Shown: positions 9,305 to 18,788, numbered from the stretch's first letter. The stretch: 64,000 nucleotides of DNA from Allobosea sp. OK403 (GCF_900113835.1 NZ_FOQV01000010.1:1-64000), one strand, 5' to 3'. Made by a program: numbers and translations. The notes: generated by a model from the sequence alone, not told the origin.

Positions 9305-11077
9305 TCACATCCGATACGCCATGCGCACGCCGCCCCAGTGGCGGCCATTGATCCGGAGCGGCGCATCGACCTCGCGCATCAGGTCGGTGACGCCGCCGCC
9401 CATGTCGCGCCGATAGGATTGTACCAGGAAGGGGCGTACCGAACGCGCCGCCATGATGCCGGCCCGATCGTCGAAGATGCGCCGGTTGCGGCTATGGGCG
9501 ATGTTCCAGGCCGGATCGCCCAAGCGCTGCGGCTGCGAGAAGGCAGCGTTGTGGACCGGGATATAGCCGTTGCGGTCGATCGGCAGGGCAAAGACCAGGC
9601 GGGGATCGCTCGCCAGGGTCTTCGCCAGCAGCGGCGGCAAGACCGCTTCGAGCGCAGGCAAGGCGAGGTTGGCGTATTGCGGCGGGTCAGTCTGCGGCAG
9701 CAGCCGGTAGTCGATGTCGAAGAGCTCGTCCTCGCTCAGCTGGCGCGCCCGCAGCGCCTGCTGCATGACTTCGGCGATGCTCTCGGCAAAACTCTGCGCC
9801 GCCACGATCAAGGGCCTGTATGAGCGCTCGATCTCGCCCAGCAGCGCCCGCAAGGGCGCATTCGCCTCGACCGCGCCCGGCTCGAAGGCGACATGCAGGC
9901 CGAGTTCGCTCGTCGCCATCAGGCGGCAGGCGAGCGGCGGAAGCTCATCGATCCTGATCGCTCCCCTGGCGCCCAGCCGCGGTGCCTGGGCGACGCTTGC
10001 AAGCAGCGCGCCGCCGAAGCCGAGATCGATGGTCTGGCTGACGATGCGTTGCGCGCCGAGGCTGACCTCGGCGCGGTGCTCGGCGGGAAAGCGGTCATAT
10101 TGGCGGCGGTCGGCGAAGGCGGCATGCCGCAAGGTCGGGATGAAGCGCCGCAGCATGTTGTCGGCCTGGCGCACGCCATCGGACAGGGAGCTGCGCGCCC
10201 GGGCGCTGCCGTCAGCGGCCGAGAGTGCGACACGGTCGATCTCGTCGACACGGTGCAGCACGGTCTCGACGAAGCGCGCCGTCTCACCGGCGCTGCGGGA
10301 GAGCTCGGCCGCAGCCGCAGCCTGCTCCTGCGCGGCGCCGCCGATGGAGGCGATCACCGGGTTGACGTCTCGCACCATGCCCAGCGCCTCGTTGACGATC
10401 GCGGCCGAGCCCTGCGCCGTCTGGGTGAGATGATCGACGCGACGGCGGATATGGTCGACCGCCTCGCGCACCTCGACCGAGAGCGTCTTGACCTCCTGCG
10501 CCACGACGCCGAAGCCGCGCCCGGCCTCACCGGCGCGCGCAGCCTCGATCGTCGCGTTGAGCGCGAGCAGATTGGTCTGCCTGGCGATCTCGGCGATCGA
10601 ATCGACGATGCTGCGGATCTCGAGCGTGGCGACGGCGAGGCCGGTCATCATTTCCGTCGCCTCACCGGCACGCGTAGCGGCGGCATCGAGGCTGTCGCGG
10701 GCGCTGATCATGGTCGCGCCGACATGCTCGGCCGCGTTCGAGACCTGCTGCGTCGCGGTCGCCAGCGCGGCCGAATTCATGCTGGCGGTGAAGGTCGCGG
10801 CGCGCACGGCCGTGATGCTGTCATGGATTTCGCGCGAGCTCTCCTCGGCATGGGCGGAGAACTGCTCGGCCTCGCCAAGACCGCCGGTCAGGCGGCGCAT
10901 CGCCGCCACGACATCCTGTTCCAGCGTGCTGACGGCCTCGTGCAGCGCGCCGTCGTCATAGGTCCCCTCGAGCGAGACCTCGTTGACAGACACCGACAGC
11001 GCTTCGCCCATGGCGGAACCCTGCCCGGCCGCCACCTGGTTTCGACTGCCTATCCAGCGCCGAACCTTGCCGAGCAT
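9305..11077 (-). CDS. Soluble methyl-accepting chemotaxis protein with PilZ and cache-like domains
   Basis: The 590-residue protein has no transmembrane segment. Residues 50-310 are a chemoreceptor coiled coil with the hairpin tip [17 protein letters not shown] (178-194), which contacts CheA/CheW. Residues 324-402 look like a PilZ domain, with RRQYDRF (324-330) and DLGFGG (351-356) as the c-di-GMP-binding motifs; the second has F where many PilZ domains have S. Residues 415-590 form a C-terminal domain with [15 protein letters not shown] and [10 protein letters not shown], resembling helical cache sensors. Signalling first and sensor last is the reverse of ordinary chemoreceptors. A cytoplasmic receptor joining c-di-GMP and small-ligand input to chemotaxis is inferred. 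Confidence 0.88.
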   Translation of the reverse strand: MLGKVRRWIGSRNQVAAGQGSAMGEALSVSVNEVSLEGTYDDGALHEAVSTLEQDVVAAMRRLTGGLGEAEQFSAHAEESSREIHDSITAVRAATFTASMNSAALATATQQVSNAAEHVGATMISARDSLDAAATRAGEATEMMTGLAVATLEIRSIVDSIAEIARQTNLLALNATIEAARAGEAGRGFGVVAQEVKTLSVEVREAVDHIRRRVDHLTQTAQGSAAIVNEALGMVRDVNPVIASIGGAAQEQAAAAAELSRSAGETARFVETVLHRVDEIDRVALSAADGSARARSSLSDGVRQADNMLRRFIPTLRHAAFADRRQYDRFPAEHRAEVSLGAQRIVSQTIDLGFGGALLASVAQAPRLGARGAIRIDELPPLACRLMATSELGLHVAFEPGAVEANAPLRALLGEIERSYRPLIVAAQSFAESIAEVMQQALRARQLSEDELFDIDYRLLPQTDPPQYANLALPALEAVLPPLLAKTLASDPRLVFALPIDRNGYIPVHNAAFSQPQRLGDPAWNIAHSRNRRIFDDRAGIMAARSVRPFLVQSYRRDMGGGVTDLMREVDAPLRINGRHWGGVRMAYRM

Positions 11078-11177
11078 TAGCCAATCCTGGAGTGAAGAGA
11101 ACGCAATCGTTTATCAGCCGACATCATTAACAAAGCTTCACCGGCGCGGGCCGCAGACCGGCCGAGAGACTTCGCCG

Positions 11178-11560
11178 TTTGGCAACTCCAGCCCTCATCC
11201 TGAGAGCCTGGCCTGAAATGAACCCAATGATATCCATGCCTCAGCCTTGATCACCCCACCGCCGTCATTCCGGGCGCAGCGAAGCGAAGACCCGGAATCC
11301 ATCGTAGAGTTCTGTGGCCTCCGATGGATTCCGGATCTGCGCCGCTGACGCGGCTTGTCCGGAATGACGGCGCGGGTGCGTGCACACGATCGGAGACCCT
11401 CGATATCGCTCGATGCATTTCAGGCCAGCCTCTGAGGAGCCATTCCCTTGGGAATGGTGTCTCGAACGATGCTCCAGGAGGCTCCCGAACCATCTGGAGC
11501 ATCCTTCGAGACGCCGCGTGCCGCGGCTCCTCAGGATGAGGGCTGGCGTTTCCAAACGGG
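11178..11560. repeat. Long composite dispersed repeat
   Basis: It contains CCCTCATCCTGAG, GTCATTCCGGGCGCAGCGAA, GGAATCCATCGTAGAG, GCTTGTCCGGAATGACGG, GATGCTCCAGGAGGC, CATCCTTCGAGACG and CCTCAGGATGAGGGC. Several blocks occur as inverted pairs, so the region can fold into nested hairpins. It is the fullest copy of the element seen near 331, 1500, 27190 and 49545. No gene is supported here. Confidence 0.8.
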
Positions 11561-11576
11561 CGCCAAAAGCGAGCCC

Positions 11577-11622
11577 AGGATCGATGCGAAAAGCCGGTCC
11601 CCAGTTTTTCGCATCCTGCGCT
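11577..11622. repeat. Dispersed repeat, GAGCAGGAT family (degenerate copy)
   Basis: The segments CAGGATCGATGCGAAAAGCC and TTTTTCGCATCCTGCGC are related to the better copies at 18789, 22293 and 53982. Confidence 0.65.
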
Positions 11623-11694
11623 AGACCTTCTGGGCATGGACCCTGGGGAAAGCGGACGCTAAAGCTCTGCGCCCGCCTCGCCTGTTGCCGCCAG

Positions 11695-11779
11695 AGCCCA
11701 GTCCTTGCCTGAGCCCGGTCCTTGCCCAAGCCCAGTCCTTGCCCAAGCCCAGTCCTTGCCAAAGCCCAGTCCTTGCCCA
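11695..11779. repeat. Five tandem 17-bp units just upstream of the oxidase start
   Basis: The unit AGCCCAGTCCTTGCCCA is repeated five times without gaps (starts 11695, 11712, 11729, 11746 and 11763) with one or two substitutions, followed by a partial AGCC. The array ends 23 bases before the ATG at 11803. Because 17 is not a multiple of three, a change in copy number would shift the reading frame of any upstream start. Confidence 0.95.
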
Positions 11780-11802
11780 AGCCTTTTGCCAGAGTCCCTG
11801 CC

Positions 11803-12942
11803 ATGACGAGCCATAGCTACGATGTCATCGTCGCCGGTGTCGGGGCCATGGGCTCGGCCGCCTGCTGGCACCTCGCCAAGCGCGGCCTCAAGGTGCTCGG
11901 GCTCGAACGCTTCGACCTCGGCCATGCCATGGGCTCCTCGCATGGGCTCAGCCGCATCATCCGCCTCGCCTATTTCGAAGGCTCGCATTACGTGCCGATC
12001 GTGCGGCGCGCCCATGAGTTGTGGCGCGTGACCGGAGATGAGGCGGGGATGAAGCTCCTGCACGTCACCGGCTCGATCGATCTCGCGCCGGAGGGTGCCG
12101 GCCCCGTCGAATCCTCGCTGCAATCCTGCCTCGACCACGGGCTCGTCCATGAGCGGCTCGACGGCGCTGAGATCGCCCGGCGTTTCCCCGCCTTCCAGCT
12201 GCCGGCGGGCCATGTCGGCCTGTGGCAGCCCGATGGCGGCTTCGTCGCCTCGGAAAAGGCGATCTACGCCCATGTCGGCCTGGCGCAATCGCGCGGCGCC
12301 GACATCCGCACCGGCGAGCCGATGCTCGACTGGACCCCGACCGCGCAAGGCGGCGTCGTGGTGCGCACCGAGCGCGGCACTTACTCGGCCGGACGATTGG
12401 TGATCACCTCGGGCGGCTGGATCGCCGACGCCGTGCCGGCGCTCGCCAGCAAGGTCTCGACCGTGCGCCAGGCCATCGGCTGGTTCACGACGCGCCGGCC
12501 GGAGCTGTTTCGCGAGGGCGCCTTTCCGGTGTTCATCCTCAGCGTCGAGGAAGGCGCGTTCTACGGCTTCCCGCTCTACGAGCATCCGGGCTTCAAGCTC
12601 GGCGGCCCGCATTTCGGCCGGGAGCCGATGGATCCGCGCGACGACGACCGCACGCCGAGCCCGCGCCAGGTCGCGCTGATCCGCGAATGCCTGCGGCGCT
12701 ACATCCCCGACGCCGCCGGCGACCCGCTGACCCTCAAGGGCTGCGTCTACACCGTCTCGCCCGACGAGGATTTCATCATCGATGCGGTGCCGGGCGTGCC
12801 GCAGGCCGTGTTCGCCTCCTGCTGCTCCGGCCACGGCTTCAAATTCGCCAGCGCGATCGGCGAAATCCTCGCCGATCTCTCCACCTCCGGCCAATCGGCC
12901 TTCGACCTCACGCCGTTCTCGCTCGCCCGCCTCGCGGCCTGA
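11803..12942 (+). CDS. solA: SolA-type FAD amine oxidase (N-methyltryptophan/sarcosine oxidase family)
   Basis: The 379-residue protein starts MTSHSYDVIVAG; an in-frame extension to 11722 would be translated repeat and is rejected. The FAD-binding Rossmann motif is GVGAMGSAACWHLAKRG (about 13-29). The segment GSSHGLSRIIR and the C-terminal CVYTVSPDEDFIID and SGHGFKFASAIGE are hallmarks of monomeric sarcosine/N-methyltryptophan oxidases, in which a Cys in the CxYT segment holds FAD covalently. It oxidises a secondary N-methyl amine, giving H2O2 and formaldehyde; the exact substrate cannot be read from sequence. Two exporter genes follow closely, which may remove products or analogues. Confidence 0.85.
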   Translation: MTSHSYDVIVAGVGAMGSAACWHLAKRGLKVLGLERFDLGHAMGSSHGLSRIIRLAYFEGSHYVPIVRRAHELWRVTGDEAGMKLLHVTGSIDLAPEGAGPVESSLQSCLDHGLVHERLDGAEIARRFPAFQLPAGHVGLWQPDGGFVASEKAIYAHVGLAQSRGADIRTGEPMLDWTPTAQGGVVVRTERGTYSAGRLVITSGGWIADAVPALASKVSTVRQAIGWFTTRRPELFREGAFPVFILSVEEGAFYGFPLYEHPGFKLGGPHFGREPMDPRDDDRTPSPRQVALIRECLRRYIPDAAGDPLTLKGCVYTVSPDEDFIIDAVPGVPQAVFASCCSGHGFKFASAIGEILADLSTSGQSAFDLTPFSLARLAA

Positions 12943-12969
12943 GCGACAGCCGCGCAACGAAAGCCCGCC

Positions 12970-13866
12970 TTGGCCAGTGCAGCCACAAACCGCCGCGGCA
13001 TCATCGCCATGCTGACGGCGATGTCGCTCTTCGTCTGCAATGACGCCCTGATGAAACTGGCGCGCGAAGCCTATCCGGTCGGCCAGGCGATCGCCTTGCG
13101 CACCGTCTTCGCGATGGTGGCGGGGCTCGCTCTGGTGCTTGCCTTCCGCGAGGGCGACAAGCTGATGCTGGCGCTGCGCCCCGTGGTGGTGCTGCGCGGC
13201 GTGATCGAGGCGAGCGTCGCCCTGTCCTTCGTCTGGGCGCTCGGCCGGTTGCCGCTCGCCAACATCACCGCCATCGGCATGGCCTCGCCCCTGATCATCG
13301 TCGTGCTCGCCGTGCTGATGGGCATCGAGAAGGTCGGCTGGCGGCGCACGGCGGCCGTCACGGTCGGTTTCTGCGGCGTGCTGATCGTCGTCAGGCCGAC
13401 GGCGGAAGGCTTCAGCCCGGCTGCGATCGTGGCCCTGCTCAGCGCCCTGCTCGTCGGCTTCCGCGACCTCCTGACCCGCAGGATCGATAAGGACATCCCC
13501 TCGACCGTGGTCTCCTTCACCACGACGATGATCATCGGGATCATCGCCCTGGGCTACGGCATCGCCGAGAATTGGGAGCCGGTCTGGCGGCGCGAGACGG
13601 TCTATGTCGCGGCCGCGGCCGTGCTGGTCTCGACCGGCAGCTTCTTCATCATCAGCGCCTTCCGCGACGCCGATGTCGGCGTCATCTCCGGCTTCCGCTA
13701 TTCCATCGTGATCTTCGCCGTCATCCTCGGCTATCTCGGCTGGGGCGAGGTTCCAGACCCCCTCGCCTTCGCCGGCATCGCGCTCATCGTCGGCAGCGGG
13801 CTCTACACGATGCACCGGCAGCGGGTGCGCCCCGATTCCAATCTCAAGATCGCCAGAGCCGAATGA
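12970..13866 (+). CDS. DMT-superfamily (EamA) transporter
   Basis: The 298-residue protein is almost entirely hydrophobic, with about ten helices in two EamA repeats (first near 10-140, second near 150-285). The likely start is a TTG (MASAATNRRG) 28 bases after the oxidase stop; an internal ATG (MLTAMSLF) is the alternative. DMT proteins export metabolites or amino acids. The stop overlaps the next start in an ATGA, so it is translationally coupled to the MFS gene and probably shares the oxidase promoter. Confidence 0.88.
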   Translation: MASAATNRRGIIAMLTAMSLFVCNDALMKLAREAYPVGQAIALRTVFAMVAGLALVLAFREGDKLMLALRPVVVLRGVIEASVALSFVWALGRLPLANITAIGMASPLIIVVLAVLMGIEKVGWRRTAAVTVGFCGVLIVVRPTAEGFSPAAIVALLSALLVGFRDLLTRRIDKDIPSTVVSFTTTMIIGIIALGYGIAENWEPVWRRETVYVAAAAVLVSTGSFFIISAFRDADVGVISGFRYSIVIFAVILGYLGWGEVPDPLAFAGIALIVGSGLYTMHRQRVRPDSNLKIARAE

Positions 13867-15065
13867 ACGCCGCCGCGATGCGCGACACGTCTCTGCGCCC
13901 CAAGCCGACGCTGACCGTGCTGGTGGCGATCTCGACGCTGCAGCCGATCGCGCTCAACCTGCTCGCCCCCTCGACGCCGACGCTCGCCCGGCATTTCACC
14001 GCGAGCTACGCCACGATCCAGCTCACGCTGACGCTGTTCCTCGTCGCCGTCGCGCTGATGCAGCTCGTTATCGGCCCGCTCTCGGACAGGTTCGGCCGGC
14101 GGCCTTGCGTCAATGCCGGCATCGCGTTGTTCCTGCTCGGCTCCGTGCTCGGCGCGGTCTCGCACTCGACCGGCATGCTGCTGCTGGCGCGCGTGCTCGA
14201 AGGCGCGGGCGCGGGCTCGGCCTTCGCCCTGTCGCGCGCCATCATCCGCGACAGCGCCAGCCGCGACGAGGCGGCAAGCCAGATCGCCACCGTCACCATG
14301 GTGATGGTGGTGGCGCCGATGCTGGCGCCCTATCTCGGCGGCCATATCGAGACCTGGTTCGGCTGGCGCATGATCTTCTGGTTCATGACGGCGTTCGGAG
14401 CCGGCGTGCTGCTGCTGACGATCGCAAGGCTGCCGGAGACCGCGCCCAATCTCGGCCAGCGCAGCTCCTTGTTTGGCGTCTTCCGCGCCTTCCCGCTGCT
14501 GATCGGCGACCGCGGCTTCGTCACCAATGTGATCGCGCTATCGATGACCTCGGGGGCGTTCTTCGGCTTCGTCGCTGCGGCCCCCTTCATCGTGGTCGAG
14601 ACGATGGGGCATGGACCCGACGCCTATGGCGCCTATTTCATCCTGAACGCCTTCGGCTACATGGTCGGCAATTTCGCGATGTCACGCCTGGCCATGAAGC
14701 TCGGCACGAGACGGTTGATCCGCAACGGGCTGATCATCTCATGCGTGGCGATGAGCGTGGCGCTGGCGCTCTCGCTGAGCCCGGCCTGGACGCCGCTCGC
14801 CCTGTTCCTGCCGCTGGCCTTCAACGCAGCCGGCAATGGGCTGACGATCCCCGGCGCGACGGCCGAGGCGCTCTCGGCCAGGCCCGAGCTCGCGGGCTCG
14901 GCGGCGGGGCTGATGGGCGCGATCCAGCTCGGCTCCAGCGCGCTGGCAACCATTCTCATCAGCTGGCTCGTTACACTTTGGCCGCAGGCGCTCGTCGTGA
15001 TGATGTGGCTGATGATGGCGGTGGGGTTATTCGCGTTGCGTTTCAACAGGATCGCGCGCGATTGA
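13863..15065 (+). CDS. MFS transporter, Bcr/CflA-like drug efflux family
   Basis: The 400-residue protein starts MNAAAMRDTSLRP at the ATGA overlap with the DMT gene. It has twelve predicted helices and the MFS motif GPLSDRFGRRP after helix 2; STPTLARHFTASYATIQLTL and LSRAIIRDSASRDEAAS are typical of the Bcr/CflA multidrug subfamily. It probably exports a small amphipathic compound by proton antiport. Two exporters in tandem behind an amine oxidase suggest a detoxification or secretion unit. Confidence 0.88.
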   Translation: MNAAAMRDTSLRPKPTLTVLVAISTLQPIALNLLAPSTPTLARHFTASYATIQLTLTLFLVAVALMQLVIGPLSDRFGRRPCVNAGIALFLLGSVLGAVSHSTGMLLLARVLEGAGAGSAFALSRAIIRDSASRDEAASQIATVTMVMVVAPMLAPYLGGHIETWFGWRMIFWFMTAFGAGVLLLTIARLPETAPNLGQRSSLFGVFRAFPLLIGDRGFVTNVIALSMTSGAFFGFVAAAPFIVVETMGHGPDAYGAYFILNAFGYMVGNFAMSRLAMKLGTRRLIRNGLIISCVAMSVALALSLSPAWTPLALFLPLAFNAAGNGLTIPGATAEALSARPELAGSAAGLMGAIQLGSSALATILISWLVTLWPQALVVMMWLMMAVGLFALRFNRIARD

Positions 15066-15197
15066 TGCGAATGATCCTTTAGTGGGAAACCCCGCCGACC
15101 GCGCCGCACAATCTTGTACTGCCCTACACCTTGATATAACAGCGCTGCATACCCGCCATAAGCGGGACACAGGCGAGACGCTGCGCGCTTCGGGAGG

Positions 15198-15803
15198 ATG
15201 GACGTGGAAGGACTACTCAAGGTCAGCCGCGTGATCGACACGATCAACGGCCAGATCGGCAGGAAGATGGCCTGGCTGATCCTGCTCGCCGTCATCGTCG
15301 CGACGGTCAACGCGATCATCCGCAAGGTCTTCAACGTCTCGTCCAATGCCTGGCTCGAACTGCAATGGATGCTGTTTGGCGCGGTGTTCCTGCTCTGCGC
15401 CTCCTGGACGCTGCAGGTGAAGGAGCATATCCGCATCGACATCGTGAACAGCCAGTTGCCCAAGAGCGTGCAGCGCTGGATCGACCTGATCGGCCACGCG
15501 CTCTTCCTGATGCCGTTCTGCGTCCTGATGATCTATCATTCCTGGCCGTTCTTCACGCGCTCCTATGCGATCGGCGAGCAGTCGCTCTCGGCCGGCGGCC
15601 TGCCGCAATGGCCGGCCAAGGGTTTGCTGTTCATCGGCTTCCTGATGCTCGCCTTCCAGGGCGTCTCCGAGATCATCAAGCAGATCGCGATCATGCGCGG
15701 ACATCTCGAAGACGACGAGACCTTGCGCGGCCATGCCGCCGCGGCGGAAGCCGAAGCCCAGCGCCTGCTCGACCAGGCCAAGGCTCAAGGCCTCACTTCG
15801 TGA
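15198..15803 (+). CDS. dctQ: TRAP transporter small permease (DctQ)
   Basis: The 201-residue protein has four helices (about 20-42, 58-76, 100-118 and 140-160), matching DctQ. WLELQWMLFGAVFLLCASW and KEHIRIDIV are family hallmarks. The C-terminus is a charged Ala/Glu-rich helix (HAAAAEAEAQRLLDQAKAQG) longer than usual, similar to large-type TRAP systems. It pairs with DctM downstream. No DctP gene is adjacent; two TakP-type DctP genes lie 13.5 kb away at 31.1-33.7 kb. Confidence 0.93.
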   Translation: MDVEGLLKVSRVIDTINGQIGRKMAWLILLAVIVATVNAIIRKVFNVSSNAWLELQWMLFGAVFLLCASWTLQVKEHIRIDIVNSQLPKSVQRWIDLIGHALFLMPFCVLMIYHSWPFFTRSYAIGEQSLSAGGLPQWPAKGLLFIGFLMLAFQGVSEIIKQIAIMRGHLEDDETLRGHAAAAEAEAQRLLDQAKAQGLTS

Positions 15804-15833
15804 AGAACCTTGGCCTCGTGAACAACCCTGGCC
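15798..15833. repeat. Tandem 18-bp duplication at the DctQ/DctM junction
   Basis: TCGTGAAGAACCTTGGCC (15798-15815) is followed directly by TCGTGAACAACCCTGGCC, with two differences. Each unit carries a GTG in frame with DctM; the first overlaps the DctQ stop as GTGA. Confidence 0.95.
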
Positions 15834-15868
15834 GCGCAGACACCTCCAGAGACGTCCGGACCCCTTCC

Positions 15869-17656
15869 ATGACCGCATCCCGCCTCGCGCGCGGCGCCGG
15901 CCTTCTGGTCGCGCTCACCGTCACCGCCTTCTTCAGCCTCCATACCGGTGACGCCCAGGCCGCCGGTCTCGGCGACTTCCTGCGCGTCAACATGGCGCCG
16001 GTGATGTTCGCGGCGCTCGTGCTGTTCCTGCTGCTGGGCTACCCCGTCGCCTTCGCGCTCGCGGCCAACGGCCTGTTCTTCGCCATCATCGGCATCGAGC
16101 TCGGGCTGTTCCAGGAGAACTTCCTGCAGGCGCTGCCGGAGCGCATCTACGGCACGATGAACAACGACGTGCTGCTGGCGATCCCGTTCTTCACCTTCAT
16201 GGGGCTGGTGCTGGAACGCTCCGGCATGGCGGAAGACCTGCTCGACACGATCGGCCAATTATTCGGGCCGATCCGCGGCGGCCTCGCCTATGCGGTCATC
16301 TTCGTCGGCGCGCTGCTGGCCGCCACCACCGGCGTGGTTGCGGCCTCCGTCATCTCGATGGGCCTGATCTCGCTGCCGATCATGCTGCGCTACGGCTATG
16401 ATCGCCGCCTCGCCTCGGGCGTCATCGCGGCCTCGGGCACGCTGGCGCAGATCATCCCGCCCTCGCTCGTCCTGATCGTGCTCGCCGACCAGCTCGGCCG
16501 CTCCGTCGGCGACATGTATGAGGGCGCCTTCATTCCCGGCCTCGTGCTGGCGGGCCTTTATGCGGGCTATGTCTTCCTGGTCACGATCGTCTATCCCGAC
16601 CGGGCGCCCGGCCTGCCGCCGGAGGCGCAGACCCTGCGCGACTCCGACGGCCAGACGCGGCGGCGCTCGCTGCTGGTGGTGACGATCCTCTCCTTCGGCA
16701 TCGCCATCGCCTATATGAAGTACTTCACCAATGTCGGCGCTGGCGCCGACTTCGTGGTGCTGACCATGTCGATCGCAGTGGGCGTGTCCTTCGTGCTCGC
16801 GCTCGCCAACAAATGGCTGGGCCTGGGCCTGCTCTCGCGCATGACCGAGCAGGTCGTGTTCGTGATGGTGCCGCCGCTGGCGCTGATCTTCCTGGTGCTC
16901 GGCACGATCTTCATCGGCCTCGCAACCCCGACTGAAGGCGGCGCGATGGGCGCGGCCGGCGCGATCCTGCTCGCTTTCGGCAAGCGGCGCCTGTCCTTCG
17001 ACCTGCTCAAGCAGGCGACCGAGTCGACCGCCAAGCTCTCGGCCTTCGTGCTGTTCATCCTGGTCGGCGCGCGCGTGTTCTCGCTGACCTTCTACGGCGT
17101 CAACGGCCATGTCTGGGTCGAGCATCTGCTGGTCGGCCTGCCGGGCGGCGCGACGGGCTTCCTGATCGTCGTCAACGTGATGGTGTTCTTCCTCGCCTTC
17201 TTCCTCGACTTCTTCGAGCTCGCCTTCATCGTGGTGCCGCTGCTGGGTCCCGCGGCGGAGAAGCTCGGCATCGACCTGATCTGGTTCGGCGTCATCCTGG
17301 GCGTCAACATGCAGACCTCGTTCATGCACCCGCCCTTCGGCTTCGCGCTGTTCTTCCTGCGCTCGGTGGCGCCGAAGAACCCCTATCGCGACAAGGTGAC
17401 GTCGAAGATGATGGAGCCGGTCACGACCGCGCAGATCTACTGGGGGGCCGTGCCCTTCGTGGTGATCCAGTGCATCATGGTCGCGCTGGTGGTGATCTTC
17501 CCGAGCATGGTGATGCACTACAAGGCCTCAGCCGTGCAGCTCGACCAGAAGTCGATCGACAAGCAGTTCGACTCGATCCAGATCCCGGGCCTCGGCGGCT
17601 CCGGCGGCCTTCCCGGGCTCGACCTCAACGCCCCGCCGAAGCTCAACCTGAACTGA
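15869..17656 (+). CDS. dctM: TRAP transporter large permease (DctM)
   Basis: From the ATG at 15869 the protein has 595 residues. GTG codons at 15800 and 15818, inside a tandem duplication, are in-frame alternatives that would add 17-23 residues; GTG 15800 overlaps the DctQ stop and would suit translational coupling. The protein starts with a hydrophobic signal-like helix, then the DctM core of about 12 helices: FLLLGYPVAFALAANGL, IPFFTFMGLVLERSGMAE, SGTLAQIIPPSLVLIVLADQ and LATPTEGGAMGAAGA. It transports organic acids with sodium, taking substrate from a periplasmic binding protein. The C-terminus has a Gly/Pro-rich tail (GLGGSGGLPGLDL). A strong terminator follows. Confidence 0.92.
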   Translation: MTASRLARGAGLLVALTVTAFFSLHTGDAQAAGLGDFLRVNMAPVMFAALVLFLLLGYPVAFALAANGLFFAIIGIELGLFQENFLQALPERIYGTMNNDVLLAIPFFTFMGLVLERSGMAEDLLDTIGQLFGPIRGGLAYAVIFVGALLAATTGVVAASVISMGLISLPIMLRYGYDRRLASGVIAASGTLAQIIPPSLVLIVLADQLGRSVGDMYEGAFIPGLVLAGLYAGYVFLVTIVYPDRAPGLPPEAQTLRDSDGQTRRRSLLVVTILSFGIAIAYMKYFTNVGAGADFVVLTMSIAVGVSFVLALANKWLGLGLLSRMTEQVVFVMVPPLALIFLVLGTIFIGLATPTEGGAMGAAGAILLAFGKRRLSFDLLKQATESTAKLSAFVLFILVGARVFSLTFYGVNGHVWVEHLLVGLPGGATGFLIVVNVMVFFLAFFLDFFELAFIVVPLLGPAAEKLGIDLIWFGVILGVNMQTSFMHPPFGFALFFLRSVAPKNPYRDKVTSKMMEPVTTAQIYWGAVPFVVIQCIMVALVVIFPSMVMHYKASAVQLDQKSIDKQFDSIQIPGLGGSGGLPGLDLNAPPKLNLN

Positions 17657-17695
17657 GGCGAACAGCGCTACCAAAGGCGCGGCCCTCAAAACGTG

Positions 17696-17726
17696 AAAGG
17701 CCCCGGAGCGATCCGGGGCCTTTTTC
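17696..17726 (+). terminator. Rho-independent terminator after dctQM
   Basis: The stem AAGGCCCCGG / CCGGGGCCTT has a 6-base loop AGCGAT and is followed by TTTTT. It ends the DctQM transcript; no sense gene follows on the plus strand for 1.3 kb. Confidence 0.93.
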
Positions 17727-17760
17727 TTGGCCGCCTTTTTTGGCTGCTTTTTTCTTGGCC

Positions 17761-17846
17761 GTCATTGCGAGGAGCGCAGCGACGAAGCAATCCAGGGGGG
17801 CTTGGAGCCCGTCCTCTGGATTGCTTCGCTTCGCTCGCAATGACGG
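17761..17846. repeat. Dispersed repeat, GTCATTGCGAG family (copy 1)
   Basis: It begins GTCATTGCGAGGAGCGCAGC and ends CTCGCAATGACGG, with GAAGCAATCCAGGGG and TCTGGATTGCTTCG as inverted inner arms. Copies occur at 33823-33910 and 57596-57694. Confidence 0.88.
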
Positions 17847-17881
17847 ACGGAGCGAATGACGGGCGCAGCGCGTGCGGGCGC

Positions 17882-18748
17882 TCAGTCTTCGAGCCGCGCG
17901 ATCAGGCTCGAGGTGTCCCAGCGCCGTCCGCCCATCTTCTGGACTTCGGCGTAGAACTGGTCGACCAGCGCGGTGACGGGAAGCTGCGCGCCGTTGCGGC
18001 GCGCCTCCTCCAGCACGATGCCGAGATCCTTGCGCATCCAGTCGACGGCGAAGCCGAAATCGAACTTGCCGGCATTCATGGTCTTGCCGCGGTTCTCCAT
18101 CTGCCAGGAGCCGGCCGCGCCCTTGGAGATCACCTCCAGCATGGCCTCGACATCGAGCCCGGCGCGCTTGGCGAAATGGACACCCTCCGACAGGCCCTGG
18201 ACGAGGCCGGCGATGCAGATCTGGTTGACCATCTTGGTGAGCTGGCCGGAGCCGGCCGGGCCCATCAGCTTGCACATGCGCGCGAAGCTCGCGATCACCG
18301 GCTCGGCGCGGGCATAGACCTCGCGCTCGCCGCCGCACATCACCGTCAGCACGCCGTTCTCGGCGCCGGCCTGGCCGCCCGAGACAGGCGCGTCGATGAA
18401 GCTGAAGCCGGCCGCGCTCGCCGCCTCGTCGAGCTCGCGGGCGACGCCGGCGGAAGCCGTGGTGTGGTCGACGAAGATCGCGCCCTTCTCCATGCCGGAG
18501 AAGGCGCCGCCCTCGCCCAATGTCACCGAGCGCAGATCATCGTCATTGCCGACGCAGGCGAAGACGATCTCCTGGCCCTTGGCCGCCTCGGCCGGGGTCG
18601 GCGCGCTGACGCCGCCATGCTGGGCGACCCAGGCCTTCGCCTTCGCCGGGTTGCGGTTGTAGACCGTGACCTCGTGGCCCTTGGCCTTGAGATGGCCGGC
18701 CATGGGATAGCCCATCACGCCGAGACCGAGGAAGGCGACTTTGGTCAT
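17882..18748 (-). CDS. NAD(P)-dependent 3-hydroxyisobutyrate dehydrogenase-family oxidoreductase
   Basis: The 288-residue protein has an N-terminal Rossmann motif GLGVMGYPMAGHLKAKGHEV (about 7-26), the family signature FIDAPVSGGQAGAENG and the lysine segment GSGQLTKMVNQI, whose Lys is catalytic in the beta-hydroxyacid dehydrogenases. Length fits 3-hydroxyisobutyrate dehydrogenase or tartronate-semialdehyde reductase, and sequence alone does not decide. It is a single gene convergent with dctQM and divergent from the methionine aminopeptidase gene; a hairpin repeat lies in the divergent gap. Confidence 0.88.
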   Translation of the reverse strand: MTKVAFLGLGVMGYPMAGHLKAKGHEVTVYNRNPAKAKAWVAQHGGVSAPTPAEAAKGQEIVFACVGNDDDLRSVTLGEGGAFSGMEKGAIFVDHTTASAGVARELDEAASAAGFSFIDAPVSGGQAGAENGVLTVMCGGEREVYARAEPVIASFARMCKLMGPAGSGQLTKMVNQICIAGLVQGLSEGVHFAKRAGLDVEAMLEVISKGAAGSWQMENRGKTMNAGKFDFGFAVDWMRKDLGIVLEEARRNGAQLPVTALVDQFYAEVQKMGGRRWDTSSLIARLED

Positions 18749-18788
18749 GTTTCGCTCCGCTGCTTTTCTTGAAATGCTGGAACGGACT

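Noticed and set aside
11659-13815. A 718-codon minus-strand frame opposite the oxidase and DMT genes
   Set aside because: It is a shadow of the plus-strand genes, partly translated from the 17-bp tandem array, with no motif.
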